In this document: in pieces, positions 54,471 through 63,648 of the stretch
Layout of the letters: each line of letters opens with the position of its first letter
Position numbering within the stretch: position 1 is the stretch's first letter
Assembly: GCF_002088935.1 (NCBI RefSeq)
Contig: NZ_NCSS01000006.1
Location: forward strand, 1,706,407-1,770,406
DNA from: Henriciella litoralis
Lineage (GTDB): Bacteria; Pseudomonadota; Alphaproteobacteria; Caulobacterales; Hyphomonadaceae
Direction of reading: 5' to 3'
Length of the DNA stretch: 64,000 nt
Notes under the pieces: model-generated
Database searches by the model: none
What the model saw: only the letters and a program-made list of their open reading frames with translations
What the model was told of the DNA's origin: nothing
Position numbers and translations under genes: made by a program

Positions 54471-55184
54471 TTAAAACTGGCGTAAAGTGCTGATAAACTT
54501 GTTAATTCGTTCGTCTTCCCGCTCGAGGAGCGACTGTCCGGCTTCGTAAGCGCGCTGCACCTCGATCATCCGAGCGATTTCAAGAACTGGCGTCACATTC
54601 GACTGTTCGAGCGCGCCCTGGAGGACGCGTGGTTCCTCGGCCGCCTGAAAGCCTTCGGTCGCGTCAAAAAGGGTGTTGCTGTCACGGCTCAGCTCGCCAT
54701 TCGGCACAACGACACCAACCTGACCGACCAGCTCGCCATCAGCCGATATCGAGCCGTCACCGGCGATGGAGATCTTTCGTGCATCTTCCGGTATTGTGAT
54801 ACCGCCGCCACCCGAGGTCAGAACGGCGTTGCCCGTTCCATCGATCAACTGTCCGTCCTGTGAAATCTGGAAATGCCCGGCGCGCGAGAGGCGCTGCCCT
54901 TGCGGTGTGTCGAGCAGGAAAAAGCCCTCGCCCTGAATGGCAAGGTCGAACTGGCCATTGGTAAAGCGCAGACCACCCTGCTCCATGTCGAAGGAGTGGC
55001 CCGCAAGACCGCCCATCGAAAGCGTCGGCTTTCCAACACCGGTTCCGGCGAGAAATTCAGCAAAGATCGCGCGGTCGGTCTTGTAACCCGTCGTGCTGGA
55101 GTTTGCGATATTGTTCGCAACGACCTGCATCTCGTTCATCAGGCCCGTCTGGCGCGCAAGCGCGGCATAGATCGCATTAGACAT
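54471..55184 (-). CDS. flgF: FlgF, proximal rod protein
   Basis: Rod subunit, 237 residues, with VVANNIANSSTTGYKTDR near the N-terminus, a core like FlgG (QGEGFFLLDTPQGQRLSRAG), and a C-terminal MIEVQRAYEAGQSLL helix. Overlaps the upstream gene by one base (TGATG) and precedes flgG. Confidence 0.94.
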   Translation of the reverse strand: MSNAIYAALARQTGLMNEMQVVANNIANSSTTGYKTDRAIFAEFLAGTGVGKPTLSMGGLAGHSFDMEQGGLRFTNGQFDLAIQGEGFFLLDTPQGQRLSRAGHFQISQDGQLIDGTGNAVLTSGGGGITIPEDARKISIAGDGSISADGELVGQVGVVVPNGELSRDSNTLFDATEGFQAAEEPRVLQGALEQSNVTPVLEIARMIEVQRAYEAGQSLLEREDERINKFISTLRQF

Positions 55185-56989
55185 CAGTTGACCTCGTGCG
55201 TTGCGGGTTGGATGGACTGGCCGAGTTCATCAAGGCTGCCCGACACATCAGCCAGCGCGACCGGCTTTAGCGGTTGGCCGCCTAACCGAGCGCTCTTTTT
55301 AAGAGCGATGATACGTGCGGCTTTAGACGCGATTTCTTCGTCCTCGAATTTCGCTGCAGCATCGTAGAACCGGCCAGTGACAACCCAGTTTCCACTGGCG
55401 GCATCCGCTGTGATGAGTTCGAGAACAGCCTCGGGGGCGAGCGATAATTTGTTCTGGACCTTCGAAAAGGCGTCAGCGTCATTGGTGCGGATAGCGTCGA
55501 GCGCTGCAAGCTGCGCGATATCGGGGTTGGTGGCGTGGAGGCGAGCAAGGAAGGCGAGCCCTTCATGATCCATCAGCCTGTAGGCAAGCTGGGCGCGCGC
55601 AAGCGCTAGTGCGTCGTCATTGCCGACGCGCGCAGCGAGCTTGTCCGACATACTTTGCAGGCCCATATGCGCGGCCAGCGCCGCAGCTTGGCCGAACTTG
55701 CTTTCATAGTCCTCGCGCCCCTCAAGCAGGTCGCCAGACTTCAAAAGCGCATCCATCATCTTGAGATTGTCGATCGCAACGTCGCTCTTGAGATCGGCCT
55801 CGATCAGGTTCGAGAAATGCTCGCCGAGCCGCTGGCGGGCTTCGGGCCGCTGCGCTGCGGGAAGAGAGGCGAGTTTCAGCGTCAGATCATAATCGGCCGC
55901 ATCGTTGAGATCGCGCAAAAGGCTGTCGAGTTTGGTGTCGACCTGCGCTTCTGCCGGGAGCCGGCTGTAGTTGCCGACCATTTTGTCCACGAGTTGGGCC
56001 TCAAACCCCTTATCGATCGACAAACCATGGCGACGCAGGACTGTGGCCGCAGCATCACGAAGGTCTATGCGGTGATAGAACTGACGCAGTTTGGCCTCTG
56101 CACCTGGCCGGCCGGAGACAAGATCCTTTACTGCGGTCAGAAACTGCAGGCGCGCCGAAGCCTCAATCTCGTCAGACGAGAAGGTCGCGAGCAGCTTCTC
56201 GCTCAGCAGGACCTGGTTTTCGTCTGACAACGCAGGGATAATTTTCATGGCCACAGCGATGCGCAAGCGCAGCGGAAGGTCATGGAAAACCTCAATCTGC
56301 TCAGTCAGGATACGAACGCCATCGGGATGTCCCGCCCCGATTTTCGCGACACCCAGCCAGATTTTCTGCGCCGGGTAACAGGCTGCGATGTCGGTGAAAT
56401 ATGGAACGTTGTAGCCGGATCGGCCATCCATAAGAATGGCGAGCTGGCGCAGTGCGTCTTCGGGCAATTCAGTCTTGCCCTGAAGCTGCATGCGCGCTTC
56501 CTCAGTCAGGCCGAGCGCGATGTAAGCCTTGGCAAGCAATGTGTCCGCAGCGGGGGTCTGCTCCGTCTCCAGAACGCCGCGCCAGGACATGAAGTCGCTA
56601 TAGGTGGACATCGAGGCGAGTTCCGAGAAATCGTAAGGGTCGTCAGCCGCACAATCGATTCCGGGCGACAGGGAATGGGGGCTGTTTTCAACGAGCGCTT
56701 CTGTCGGCCGAGTTTCGTCTGGCTGCGCATGATCTGCAAATGTCGCCGCCGGCTGATCTTCGGGCGTATCCGGAAGCAGAGACCGGGCCCCGCCCTGGGT
56801 CTCTTTCGATGTGCCCGCCTTTGTCAGCAAACCCTGATCAATCGCGGTCTGGACAAAATCGTCCAGCTTTTCAGGAAGACGCTCCATCTCATCGCCGCGC
56901 GCCGCATCGTTTGCAGCTTCTTCAGCAGAAACAGCAGGACTGGCCACGAGGGCCAGCAACACAGAGCAGATGAGCGACCTGTAGATCAC
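55184..56989 (-). CDS. Periplasmic helical-repeat protein in the motA operon, MotC-like candidate
   Basis: A 601-residue protein with a signal peptide (LICSVLLALVASPAVSA) and a long alpha-solenoid-like body (for example LLAKAYIALGLTEEARMQL and QLAALDAIRTNDADAFSKV). No catalytic motif seen. It overlaps motA by four bases upstream and flgF by one base downstream, so it is co-translated with a stator and a rod gene. Rhizobial MotC, a periplasmic partner of MotB, sits in comparable contexts, and this may be its counterpart, but the similarity is by architecture and context only. A low-complexity acidic stretch follows the signal. Confidence 0.7.
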   Translation of the reverse strand: MIYRSLICSVLLALVASPAVSAEEAANDAARGDEMERLPEKLDDFVQTAIDQGLLTKAGTSKETQGGARSLLPDTPEDQPAATFADHAQPDETRPTEALVENSPHSLSPGIDCAADDPYDFSELASMSTYSDFMSWRGVLETEQTPAADTLLAKAYIALGLTEEARMQLQGKTELPEDALRQLAILMDGRSGYNVPYFTDIAACYPAQKIWLGVAKIGAGHPDGVRILTEQIEVFHDLPLRLRIAVAMKIIPALSDENQVLLSEKLLATFSSDEIEASARLQFLTAVKDLVSGRPGAEAKLRQFYHRIDLRDAAATVLRRHGLSIDKGFEAQLVDKMVGNYSRLPAEAQVDTKLDSLLRDLNDAADYDLTLKLASLPAAQRPEARQRLGEHFSNLIEADLKSDVAIDNLKMMDALLKSGDLLEGREDYESKFGQAAALAAHMGLQSMSDKLAARVGNDDALALARAQLAYRLMDHEGLAFLARLHATNPDIAQLAALDAIRTNDADAFSKVQNKLSLAPEAVLELITADAASGNWVVTGRFYDAAAKFEDEEIASKAARIIALKKSARLGGQPLKPVALADVSGSLDELGQSIQPATHEVN

Positions 56990-57852
56990 GCGGCCTTCTT
57001 CAGCCCCCTTATGGCTTCCTCAATTTCATTGAAGGTCGGGCGGACACGTGCTGGCGCGTGGCGCCGAGCCACTTCAACACATATATTGACCGGGTTCTTA
57101 TGAAGGTTCGACACGAGGACTTCGCCGATCATCGAGTAGAAGAAGTGTTCTTCCATACGGATGGCTTTGACGCGCGAGGCGAATGGGCCGACGACCCCAT
57201 AGGCCAGGAACACGCCGAGGAACGTACCGACGAGCGCGCCGCCGATCATGCCACCAAGAATTTCCGGCGGTTTGTCGATCGACGCCATCGTCTTGATGAC
57301 GCCAAGCACAGCGGCAACGATCCCGAGAGCCGGAAGAGCGTCAGCCATGTTCTGCAGGGCGTGAGAGCCGTGAAGCTTCTCTTCCATCAGACTGTCGAGA
57401 TGCTTCTCCAGCAATTCTTCAACCTGATGAACATTGTCGAAGTTCATCAGCATTGAACGGATCGTGTCGCAGATCATCTCGATCGCATCATGGTCCTTGA
57501 GGATTTTCGGGTAGCGCTGGAAGATTTCCGACTGCTGCGGATCTTCAATATGAGCTTCGATATCAACGGGATTCTGTTTCAGGACGCTGAGCAACTCTGA
57601 CATCATGCAGAGCAGGTCTGAGTAGTCCGACTTTTTCCATTTTGGTCCGGTGAAGGCTGCAACCACGTCGCCGGCGGTGTGCTTGATGGTGGTGAAGTCA
57701 TTAGCCGCGAGAAGCGCGCCAATGGCCGCGCCGCCAATCATCATGCCCTCAAACGGCAGTGCGTGGGTGATGATTTCCATGTGCCCGCCAGCCAATATAT
57801 AGCCGCCGAACACCATGATGACTGTTACCAGAATGCCTAGGATTGCGTTCAC
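56986..57852 (-). CDS. motA: MotA, flagellar stator subunit
   Basis: Proton-channel stator subunit, 288 residues with four membrane helices (AILGILVTVIMVFGGYILAGG in part; MIGGALVGTFLGVFLAYGVVGPF in part) and a cytoplasmic loop that contacts FliG. MotA proline residues are visible in the last two helices (GVVGPFASRV). It is in the fliM operon; motB is on the other strand 1.1 kb away. Confidence 0.95.
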   Translation of the reverse strand: MNAILGILVTVIMVFGGYILAGGHMEIITHALPFEGMMIGGAAIGALLAANDFTTIKHTAGDVVAAFTGPKWKKSDYSDLLCMMSELLSVLKQNPVDIEAHIEDPQQSEIFQRYPKILKDHDAIEMICDTIRSMLMNFDNVHQVEELLEKHLDSLMEEKLHGSHALQNMADALPALGIVAAVLGVIKTMASIDKPPEILGGMIGGALVGTFLGVFLAYGVVGPFASRVKAIRMEEHFFYSMIGEVLVSNLHKNPVNICVEVARRHAPARVRPTFNEIEEAIRGLKKAA

Positions 57853-57896
57853 TTCGTATCTCCTCTGAGCCCGGCGCGATGCGGGCTCTCCCCCAG

Positions 57897-58829
57897 TCAG
57901 ATCTCTGAAATTTCCTGGACGAAACTCTCAAGCAATGACGATTTCAGCTTTAAGGCACGTTGGCCTTTCCAAGTGCCTAACTCGCCTGAACATATCGGGA
58001 CGCTGCCATTCATGGTGTCGGCACAAAGCGACAGCACGCCCGGCTCTGCCCCTGGCAGCTCGATCACCTGTCCCACCTGCAGTCGCGAGCAATCAGCGAT
58101 GGTCATTTGCAGACGATCCAGCACTGCATCGAGACCGATTGTCGAACGTCGCAGATTTTTGCGCATGTGTTCGCGTTGACCATTATTGCCCGCCTTCAGG
58201 CGCGCGGCAGCACTAGCCTCAATGGCGTTCGCATAGGCTTTGAGCGACTCGATCTCGAAATAGAGCTGAATCTCAGGCGGCACTTCGCCGCCCTCGAGGA
58301 GCCAACCCTCTTCATCATCTTCCGCGACGAAACTGACGACCACTTTGAGGAGGCGAGCATCTGCCTCGATGGCATCTGGCACGCCTGCAGGGTCAACAAC
58401 GGAAAAGTCCTCAGGCAGCGGTGCGCTGATCGCGATCGTGTCAGTAATAAGTTTCCAGAGCTCGCGCGCCGGCCGGTCCGCCATCAAGCGAAGGAACAGA
58501 TCGGGTGATCCCTCAAGGCTGTCAGCTGGCTGTTTCAGGCGCAAGGACGCGTAGCGTGTGACGGCAAAACGGTCGAACGTAATGGCGCGCAACCCAACCG
58601 CGCTGTGTGGTAAACAAATATAGCCAAAACGTTCACTAAATTGCTCTGTCACGCCCTTCCCGGCGATGAGCGAGCGGTCAGAGAAAGAGGCTGGAAGCTC
58701 GTCTCCGAAGGTCTGTTTCGCCCATGTTTCGAGGAGGCCGCGCAGCCCCTCCCATAGCGGCTGGCACTGCAGCAACTGCGGGGGCACACCCCCTACTGAA
58801 CCTATTTTTTTGCGCAATGCTGACGACAC
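57897..58829 (-). CDS. fliM: FliM-like flagellar switch protein lacking the CheY-binding N-terminus
   Basis: A 310-residue protein. The C-terminal part is a SpoA (FliN/FliM) domain (LDRLQMTIADCSRLQVGQVIEL, in part), and the middle resembles the FliM CheC-like core (ITFDRFAVTRYASLRLK). The usual FliM N-terminal LSQxEID motif for phospho-CheY is absent, and an in-frame stop seven codons upstream rules out an overlooked extension. Start is GTG with AGG upstream. First gene of the operon. Could be a divergent FliM or a FliM/FliN-family accessory. Confidence 0.78.
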   Translation of the reverse strand: MSSALRKKIGSVGGVPPQLLQCQPLWEGLRGLLETWAKQTFGDELPASFSDRSLIAGKGVTEQFSERFGYICLPHSAVGLRAITFDRFAVTRYASLRLKQPADSLEGSPDLFLRLMADRPARELWKLITDTIAISAPLPEDFSVVDPAGVPDAIEADARLLKVVVSFVAEDDEEGWLLEGGEVPPEIQLYFEIESLKAYANAIEASAAARLKAGNNGQREHMRKNLRRSTIGLDAVLDRLQMTIADCSRLQVGQVIELPGAEPGVLSLCADTMNGSVPICSGELGTWKGQRALKLKSSLLESFVQEISEI

Positions 58830-58988
58830 GTTGGACCTGTGGCTGAATTAACCATGTTCACCGTTAATCTTTGGATAGATTTCATGAATTAATCGTTACC
58901 GTTAATGGCGAGATACCACTGGTCGGTTACAACGTCGCTTCACTTCCGTCTGCTATAGACCGTGTCAGGCTTTGAAAGCGGATACATT

Positions 58989-59810
58989 ATGGCAGAACAG
59001 CCAGAACAGATAAATCACGTGACGATCATCAAGCGTAAGAAGGTGATCAAGGCGGACGGTCACCACGGCGGCGCTTGGAAAGTGGCGTATGCCGACTTTG
59101 TGACCGCGATGATGGCCTTCTTTCTTCTGATGTGGCTGCTGAATGCGACGACCGAGCAACAACGCAAGGGCATCGCTGACTATTTCAATCCGACGATTCC
59201 GATCAGCCGAATTTCCGGCGGTGGGTCTGATGGGCTCAATGGTAGCTCCATCTTCACCGAGGAAACCTATGCGCAAATGGGCACCGGCGCCTCTCGCGAG
59301 AAAAGCGTAGAGGGCGAGCGCAATCCAGAAGACGGCGAGAAGATCGCCAAGGACCTTCAGGATCTGCGCGAGCAGCTGAGCAAGGATCCGCAACAGCTGT
59401 CTGAGCACCTCATGGTTAAAATGACGGCTGAAGGTATCGTTCTGGAAATCATCGATTCCGAGAGCCGCCCTCTATTTGAAGTCGGCCAGAGCGAGCCTAC
59501 AGACCTGCTCGTTAACCTGCTGGGACTGATCTCTGGATCTCTCAACTCATTCGACAATGACATCAAGATCGTTGGCCATACCGACAATCGCCAGTTCCGC
59601 AATGCTGGCGGCTATGACAACTGGAACCTGTCAGCAGACCGCGCCAACACAGCACGTAAACTGTTGCTGGGTGATGGCCTTCCAGGCGAGCGCATGCGTG
59701 AAGTTTCCGGCCGCGCAGATACAGACCCGCTGATCGCCGACAACCCGTCCGCTGCGCAAAACCGGCGCATCTCAATTACCATCGTTACGACGGGCGATCC
59801 GGCGGCCTGA
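58989..59810 (+). CDS. motB: MotB, flagellar stator subunit
   Basis: Stator subunit anchored to peptidoglycan, 273 residues. A charged N-terminus precedes one helix with the proton-carrying Asp (YADFVTAMMAFFLLMWLLNA); the OmpA-like domain follows (IKIVGHTDNRQFRNAGGYDN, NLSADRANTARKLLLGDG). The ATG at 58989 is preferred over a GTG at 58962. Divergent from the fliM operon. Confidence 0.95.
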   Translation: MAEQPEQINHVTIIKRKKVIKADGHHGGAWKVAYADFVTAMMAFFLLMWLLNATTEQQRKGIADYFNPTIPISRISGGGSDGLNGSSIFTEETYAQMGTGASREKSVEGERNPEDGEKIAKDLQDLREQLSKDPQQLSEHLMVKMTAEGIVLEIIDSESRPLFEVGQSEPTDLLVNLLGLISGSLNSFDNDIKIVGHTDNRQFRNAGGYDNWNLSADRANTARKLLLGDGLPGERMREVSGRADTDPLIADNPSAAQNRRISITIVTTGDPAA

Positions 59811-59816
59811 ACAGGG

Positions 59817-59831
59817 TTATCTGCTTATTAA
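59817..59831 (+). promoter_or_regulatory. CtrA-like box upstream of flgE
   Basis: TTAT-N7-TTAA, one mismatch from the eight-base core, 46 bases before the flgE start. Tentative. Confidence 0.3.
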
Positions 59832-59876
59832 GATTTCAGCTCCAAATTCAGAGAATATCTGACAAAGGAGTTGTCA

Positions 59877-61184
59877 ATGAGTATATCTTCGTCCCTCAAT
59901 GCGGGCGTGATGGGGCTAAATTCGAACGCCAGCCGCCTTTCCACTATTTCCGATAACATCGCAAACTCGTCGACCTACGGGTACAAACGTAGCGTCGCTG
60001 ACTTTTCCAGCATGGTTATTCAGCAGCGCTCCTCGGCCTATTCGGCTGGCGGCGTGCGCGTGGACACCTTCAAGGACATCGCAGCAAACGGGCCGCTGGT
60101 AACAACCGGCAATTCCACTGACATCGCAGTAGCCGGACGTGGACTTTTTCCCGTCACCGATAGCGCGGGCCTTGATGCGCTGGCTTCTGAGCGCGCCCTC
60201 AAGCTGACCCCGACCGGATCATTCTTTGCCGATGAAGACGGCAACCTCAGAACGCAAAGCGGCCACTTCCTGCTGGGTTGGGCCGCCGGCCCTGACGGAA
60301 CCGTTGGCAATGTCTCCCGCAGCAGCGGCGCCAGCCTCGTGCCGGTGAACATCGCCGCGTCACAATATCTCGCTTCGCCGACAACGAAGATTGACCTCGG
60401 CATTAACCTTCCGGCAGACGCAACCCTCTCGACCGGCACTGGCGAGCCTTATAGCCTGCCCGTCGAGTATTTCGATAACCTCGGCCGCGCGCAGACCCTG
60501 ACGCTTCAATTCTCGCCAAACGTCCCGGCAACAGGCTCCAGTAACGCCTGGAACGTCGAGATATTCGATACCGCAAGCGGCGACGGCACAGCTTCGATCG
60601 GCAACTTTGCGGTCAGCTTCTCCGATGAAGTTGAAACTGGCGGACGTATTGCGTCTCTCACCGCCACAGGCGGCGCAAGCTATGACGCGGAAACAGGTAA
60701 CATCTCCTTGGCCTTGCCGCACGGCAATGTGGATATCTTTGCCGGCAAGATCGGTGGAACGTCCGGTATCAGCCAGCTCTCGGCCCCGTTCTCCCCAGCC
60801 GATGTGATCAAGGATGGCGCGCCGATTGGTGACCTGCAGTCCGTCGAAATTGACGAGAAGGGTTTCCTTCAGGCCGTTTACAGCACCGGCTTCCGCCGGA
60901 CGCTCTTTCAAATTCCGGTCGGCGATGTGCCTAATATGAACGGCTTGCAGGCGCTTGATGCCCAGGCCTTTGCCGTTTCAGCCGATAGCGGCAATCTCTA
61001 TCTCTGGGACGCAGGGACCGGGCCGGTTGCCGAAGTGGCGGGTTACTCGCTGATGGAATCAGCCACCGATATCGCAGCCGAACTGACGGATCTCATCGAG
61101 ACGCAACGGGCCTATTCTTCCAATGCGAAGATCGTTCAAACTGTCGATGAGATGCTTCAGGAAACGACCAACCTCAAACGGTAG
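59877..61184 (+). CDS. flgE: FlgE, flagellar hook protein
   Basis: Universal-joint hook subunit, 435 residues. N-terminus (STISDNIANSSTYGYKRSV), the central FlgE D2-type domain (VEYFDNLGRAQTLTLQFSP) and the C-terminal LIETQRAYSSNAKIVQTVDE helix (in part) are clear. The ATG at 59877 has AAAGGAG at ideal distance; a TTG six bases upstream lies within that site. Confidence 0.94.
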   Translation: MSISSSLNAGVMGLNSNASRLSTISDNIANSSTYGYKRSVADFSSMVIQQRSSAYSAGGVRVDTFKDIAANGPLVTTGNSTDIAVAGRGLFPVTDSAGLDALASERALKLTPTGSFFADEDGNLRTQSGHFLLGWAAGPDGTVGNVSRSSGASLVPVNIAASQYLASPTTKIDLGINLPADATLSTGTGEPYSLPVEYFDNLGRAQTLTLQFSPNVPATGSSNAWNVEIFDTASGDGTASIGNFAVSFSDEVETGGRIASLTATGGASYDAETGNISLALPHGNVDIFAGKIGGTSGISQLSAPFSPADVIKDGAPIGDLQSVEIDEKGFLQAVYSTGFRRTLFQIPVGDVPNMNGLQALDAQAFAVSADSGNLYLWDAGTGPVAEVAGYSLMESATDIAAELTDLIETQRAYSSNAKIVQTVDEMLQETTNLKR

Positions 61185-61213
61185 TCCAGTCCAAATGAGA
61201 GGCGGCTAATCCA

Positions 61214-62662
61214 TTGAGCCTGTCTAATGCCATCAATGTCGCGCGTACCGGTCTTCAGGCTTCTGGCCTGAGGGCCGATATCGTCGCCACCAACGTCGCA
61301 AATGCGTCGACGCCGGGCTATGTCCGGCGTTCGGTGCTTTTGAGCGAATCTGTTGCTGGCGGCTCGACGACAGGCGTTGGGTCAGACGGGATTGCCCGCT
61401 CCAATGACGCAGCCCTCACCGCACAGCGCCAGGGGCTGACGAGCGATCTGGCCCAAGCCAGTCTCATCGCATCAACCTGGCAATCACTGTCAGCGCGGCT
61501 TGGAGATACCGTCGACGGAACCGGCCTTTTCAATCTGATGTCCGGTTTTGAATCCGCCTTGTCTGCCGCGGCAGCGTCCCCGGAATCTTCGGTGAATGCG
61601 AACGGCGTCATTGATGCGGCAAAAGCCATCGTCAATGAGTTTCGGGGCCTGTCGCAATACATCACCAGCGAGCGCGCAGAAGCTGATCTTGAGATTGCCA
61701 GCGGTGTTGAAACCGTCAACGCTGCGCTGAAGCAGATCGAAGCGCTTAACGCCAAGATTGCCAGCACGGACAAGAGTTCTTCAAAAGCTGCGGCCTTGTT
61801 CGATGAACGACAACGCGTCGTCGACACGATTTCAGAATACCTTCCCGTCGAAACCATCGAACGGCAGAACGGCGCGGTCGATGTCATGACCAAGGAAGGC
61901 GTCTTTCTTGTTTCAGGTAGCGCACGTCAGATCGAGTTCAGCGCGTCAAACACGTTTGGCCCTTCTGCGACATTGGAGAATGGTCAGCTGTCCGGTCTCA
62001 GCGTTGATGGGCTCGACCTGACACCCGGAGCCTCGGCCTATTCAGCGATTTCCAGCGGCCTGTTTGGCGCGCTCTTCACGTTGCGGGATAATGAGCTGCC
62101 CAACTTTAGCGATCAGCTTGATACGGTTGCTGCAGATCTCGTCTCGCGCCTTTCAGCAGACGATGTCGATCCCACGAAACCTGCTGGCGGATTTGGCCTG
62201 TTCGTCGACCCAGCCCCTACGGCCGGCGCCGGACTTGCCGGGCGGATCAGTATCAATGCAGCTGTAGACCCAGCCCAGAATGGAAGTCTCTCGCGGCTTC
62301 GCGATGGTCTTGGCGCGAGCACGCCCGGTGCTGTCGGGAACAATTCGATCCTGTCGGCCATGCTGAACGCCGTCACAGATGCCCGTTCGATCAATTCAGA
62401 AGGCCTTCAGGGCTCATTTTCGATCGCCGAACTTACAGCTGCACTTGCCTCACGGGCCGGGCAGAACCGGGTGGGCAGTGAATCCATCCTGGCGTCCACG
62501 TCCGCTCAGCACGCAATCGCTTCCGAAGCCGAACAGTCCCAGACAGGCGTCGACGTCGACCAGCAGATGCAGGACTTATTGCTCATCGAGCAAGCCTACG
62601 CGGCCAACGCCCGCGTCATCGAAATCGCAAACCAGATGCTGCAGCGTCTGATGGAGATCTGA
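61214..62662 (+). CDS. flgK: FlgK, hook-filament junction protein 1 (TTG start)
   Basis: First hook-associated protein joining hook and filament, 482 residues, starting at a TTG (SLSNAINVARTGLQASGLRA). The ATNVANASTPGYVRRSV rod-type motif, a helical D1 region (AALFDERQRVVDTISEYLPV) and the C-terminal LIEQAYAANARVIEIANQML helix (in part) fit FlgK. No ATG gives a better N-terminus. Confidence 0.93.
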   Translation: MSLSNAINVARTGLQASGLRADIVATNVANASTPGYVRRSVLLSESVAGGSTTGVGSDGIARSNDAALTAQRQGLTSDLAQASLIASTWQSLSARLGDTVDGTGLFNLMSGFESALSAAAASPESSVNANGVIDAAKAIVNEFRGLSQYITSERAEADLEIASGVETVNAALKQIEALNAKIASTDKSSSKAAALFDERQRVVDTISEYLPVETIERQNGAVDVMTKEGVFLVSGSARQIEFSASNTFGPSATLENGQLSGLSVDGLDLTPGASAYSAISSGLFGALFTLRDNELPNFSDQLDTVAADLVSRLSADDVDPTKPAGGFGLFVDPAPTAGAGLAGRISINAAVDPAQNGSLSRLRDGLGASTPGAVGNNSILSAMLNAVTDARSINSEGLQGSFSIAELTAALASRAGQNRVGSESILASTSAQHAIASEAEQSQTGVDVDQQMQDLLLIEQAYAANARVIEIANQMLQRLMEI

Positions 62663-62663
62663 C

Positions 62664-63644
62664 ATGATTAAGAACATGATCCCCATGAGCCTGACGACAG
62701 GCAAACTCAGCCAGAATGTCAGCACCCTGCGCGAGCAGATCAAGATCACCTCCAGCGAAGCGGTGACCGGGCGCCAGTCGGACGTGACGAGCCACCTTTC
62801 CGGACGGATCGGCCAGGCTATGCTCGGTCAGAAAGCGCTCACCGATATTGCGAACGATACCGGACTGCTCGATTTGCGCGGAAGCCGTCTCGATATCATG
62901 CAGCAGACACTTACACACGTGCAGGAAAATATCGGCGACCTGTCGACGCGCATGCAAGAAGCCATCGGGTTTGGCGACGAAATGAACAAGGGCACTGTGG
63001 CTCGCGACGCGCGTCTGGAACTCCAGTCCAGTCTTTCTGCGCTCAATGCCCGCCATGGTCAGCGGTTTCTGTTCTCGGGCGATGCCACATCTACACCCCC
63101 CTTCGCTGGCGCCGAACAATTGCTGGGTGACCTTCAAATTCTTGCGGCAGGTTCGGCCGATAGTGCTGACTTTGACCAGCAGCTGGACGCCTATTTCAAT
63201 TCTCCGGATGGTGGCTGGCAAAGCACCATCTATCAGGGCACGGCTTCAGCTTCGGACTCAGAAGCGGTGCTGGCAATCGATCCAGCGGTCACGCAGGTGA
63301 TCCGCAGTCTTGCCGTTCTATCGCTGTCTGAACCCGGCGGGGCGCTCGAAGGTTTGGCCGATCCCGATACGGCCCGGCAGAACGCTGCCACGAGCCTGCT
63401 CTCAGGCGAAACAAGGCTTACCAATCTACGTGCCGAAGTCGGTATTGATCAAAAACGGGTTGCTGACCAAAAGCTGAACCTGGAGGCCGAGAAGACAATC
63501 CTGACCGAAGCCCTCGATTCCATGACTGCCCGTGATCAGTACGAGGCCGCTGCAGAGCTCAAAGTTCTCGAGCAGAACCTTGAAGCGTCCTACCTTCTCA
63601 CAGCACGCCTGTCCGGCCTGTCACTCCTGAACTTCCTGAGGTAA
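62664..63644 (+). CDS. flgL: FlgL, hook-filament junction protein 3
   Basis: Second junction protein, flagellin-like, 326 residues. D0/D1 N-terminus (MIPMSLTTGKLSQNVSTLRE), the RFLFSGDATSTPPF motif that marks FlgL, and the C-terminal coil (AAAELKVLEQNLEASYLL). One base after flgK and four bases before flgI. Confidence 0.93.
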   Translation: MIKNMIPMSLTTGKLSQNVSTLREQIKITSSEAVTGRQSDVTSHLSGRIGQAMLGQKALTDIANDTGLLDLRGSRLDIMQQTLTHVQENIGDLSTRMQEAIGFGDEMNKGTVARDARLELQSSLSALNARHGQRFLFSGDATSTPPFAGAEQLLGDLQILAAGSADSADFDQQLDAYFNSPDGGWQSTIYQGTASASDSEAVLAIDPAVTQVIRSLAVLSLSEPGGALEGLADPDTARQNAATSLLSGETRLTNLRAEVGIDQKRVADQKLNLEAEKTILTEALDSMTARDQYEAAAELKVLEQNLEASYLLTARLSGLSLLNFLR

Positions 63645-63648
63645 TCCG

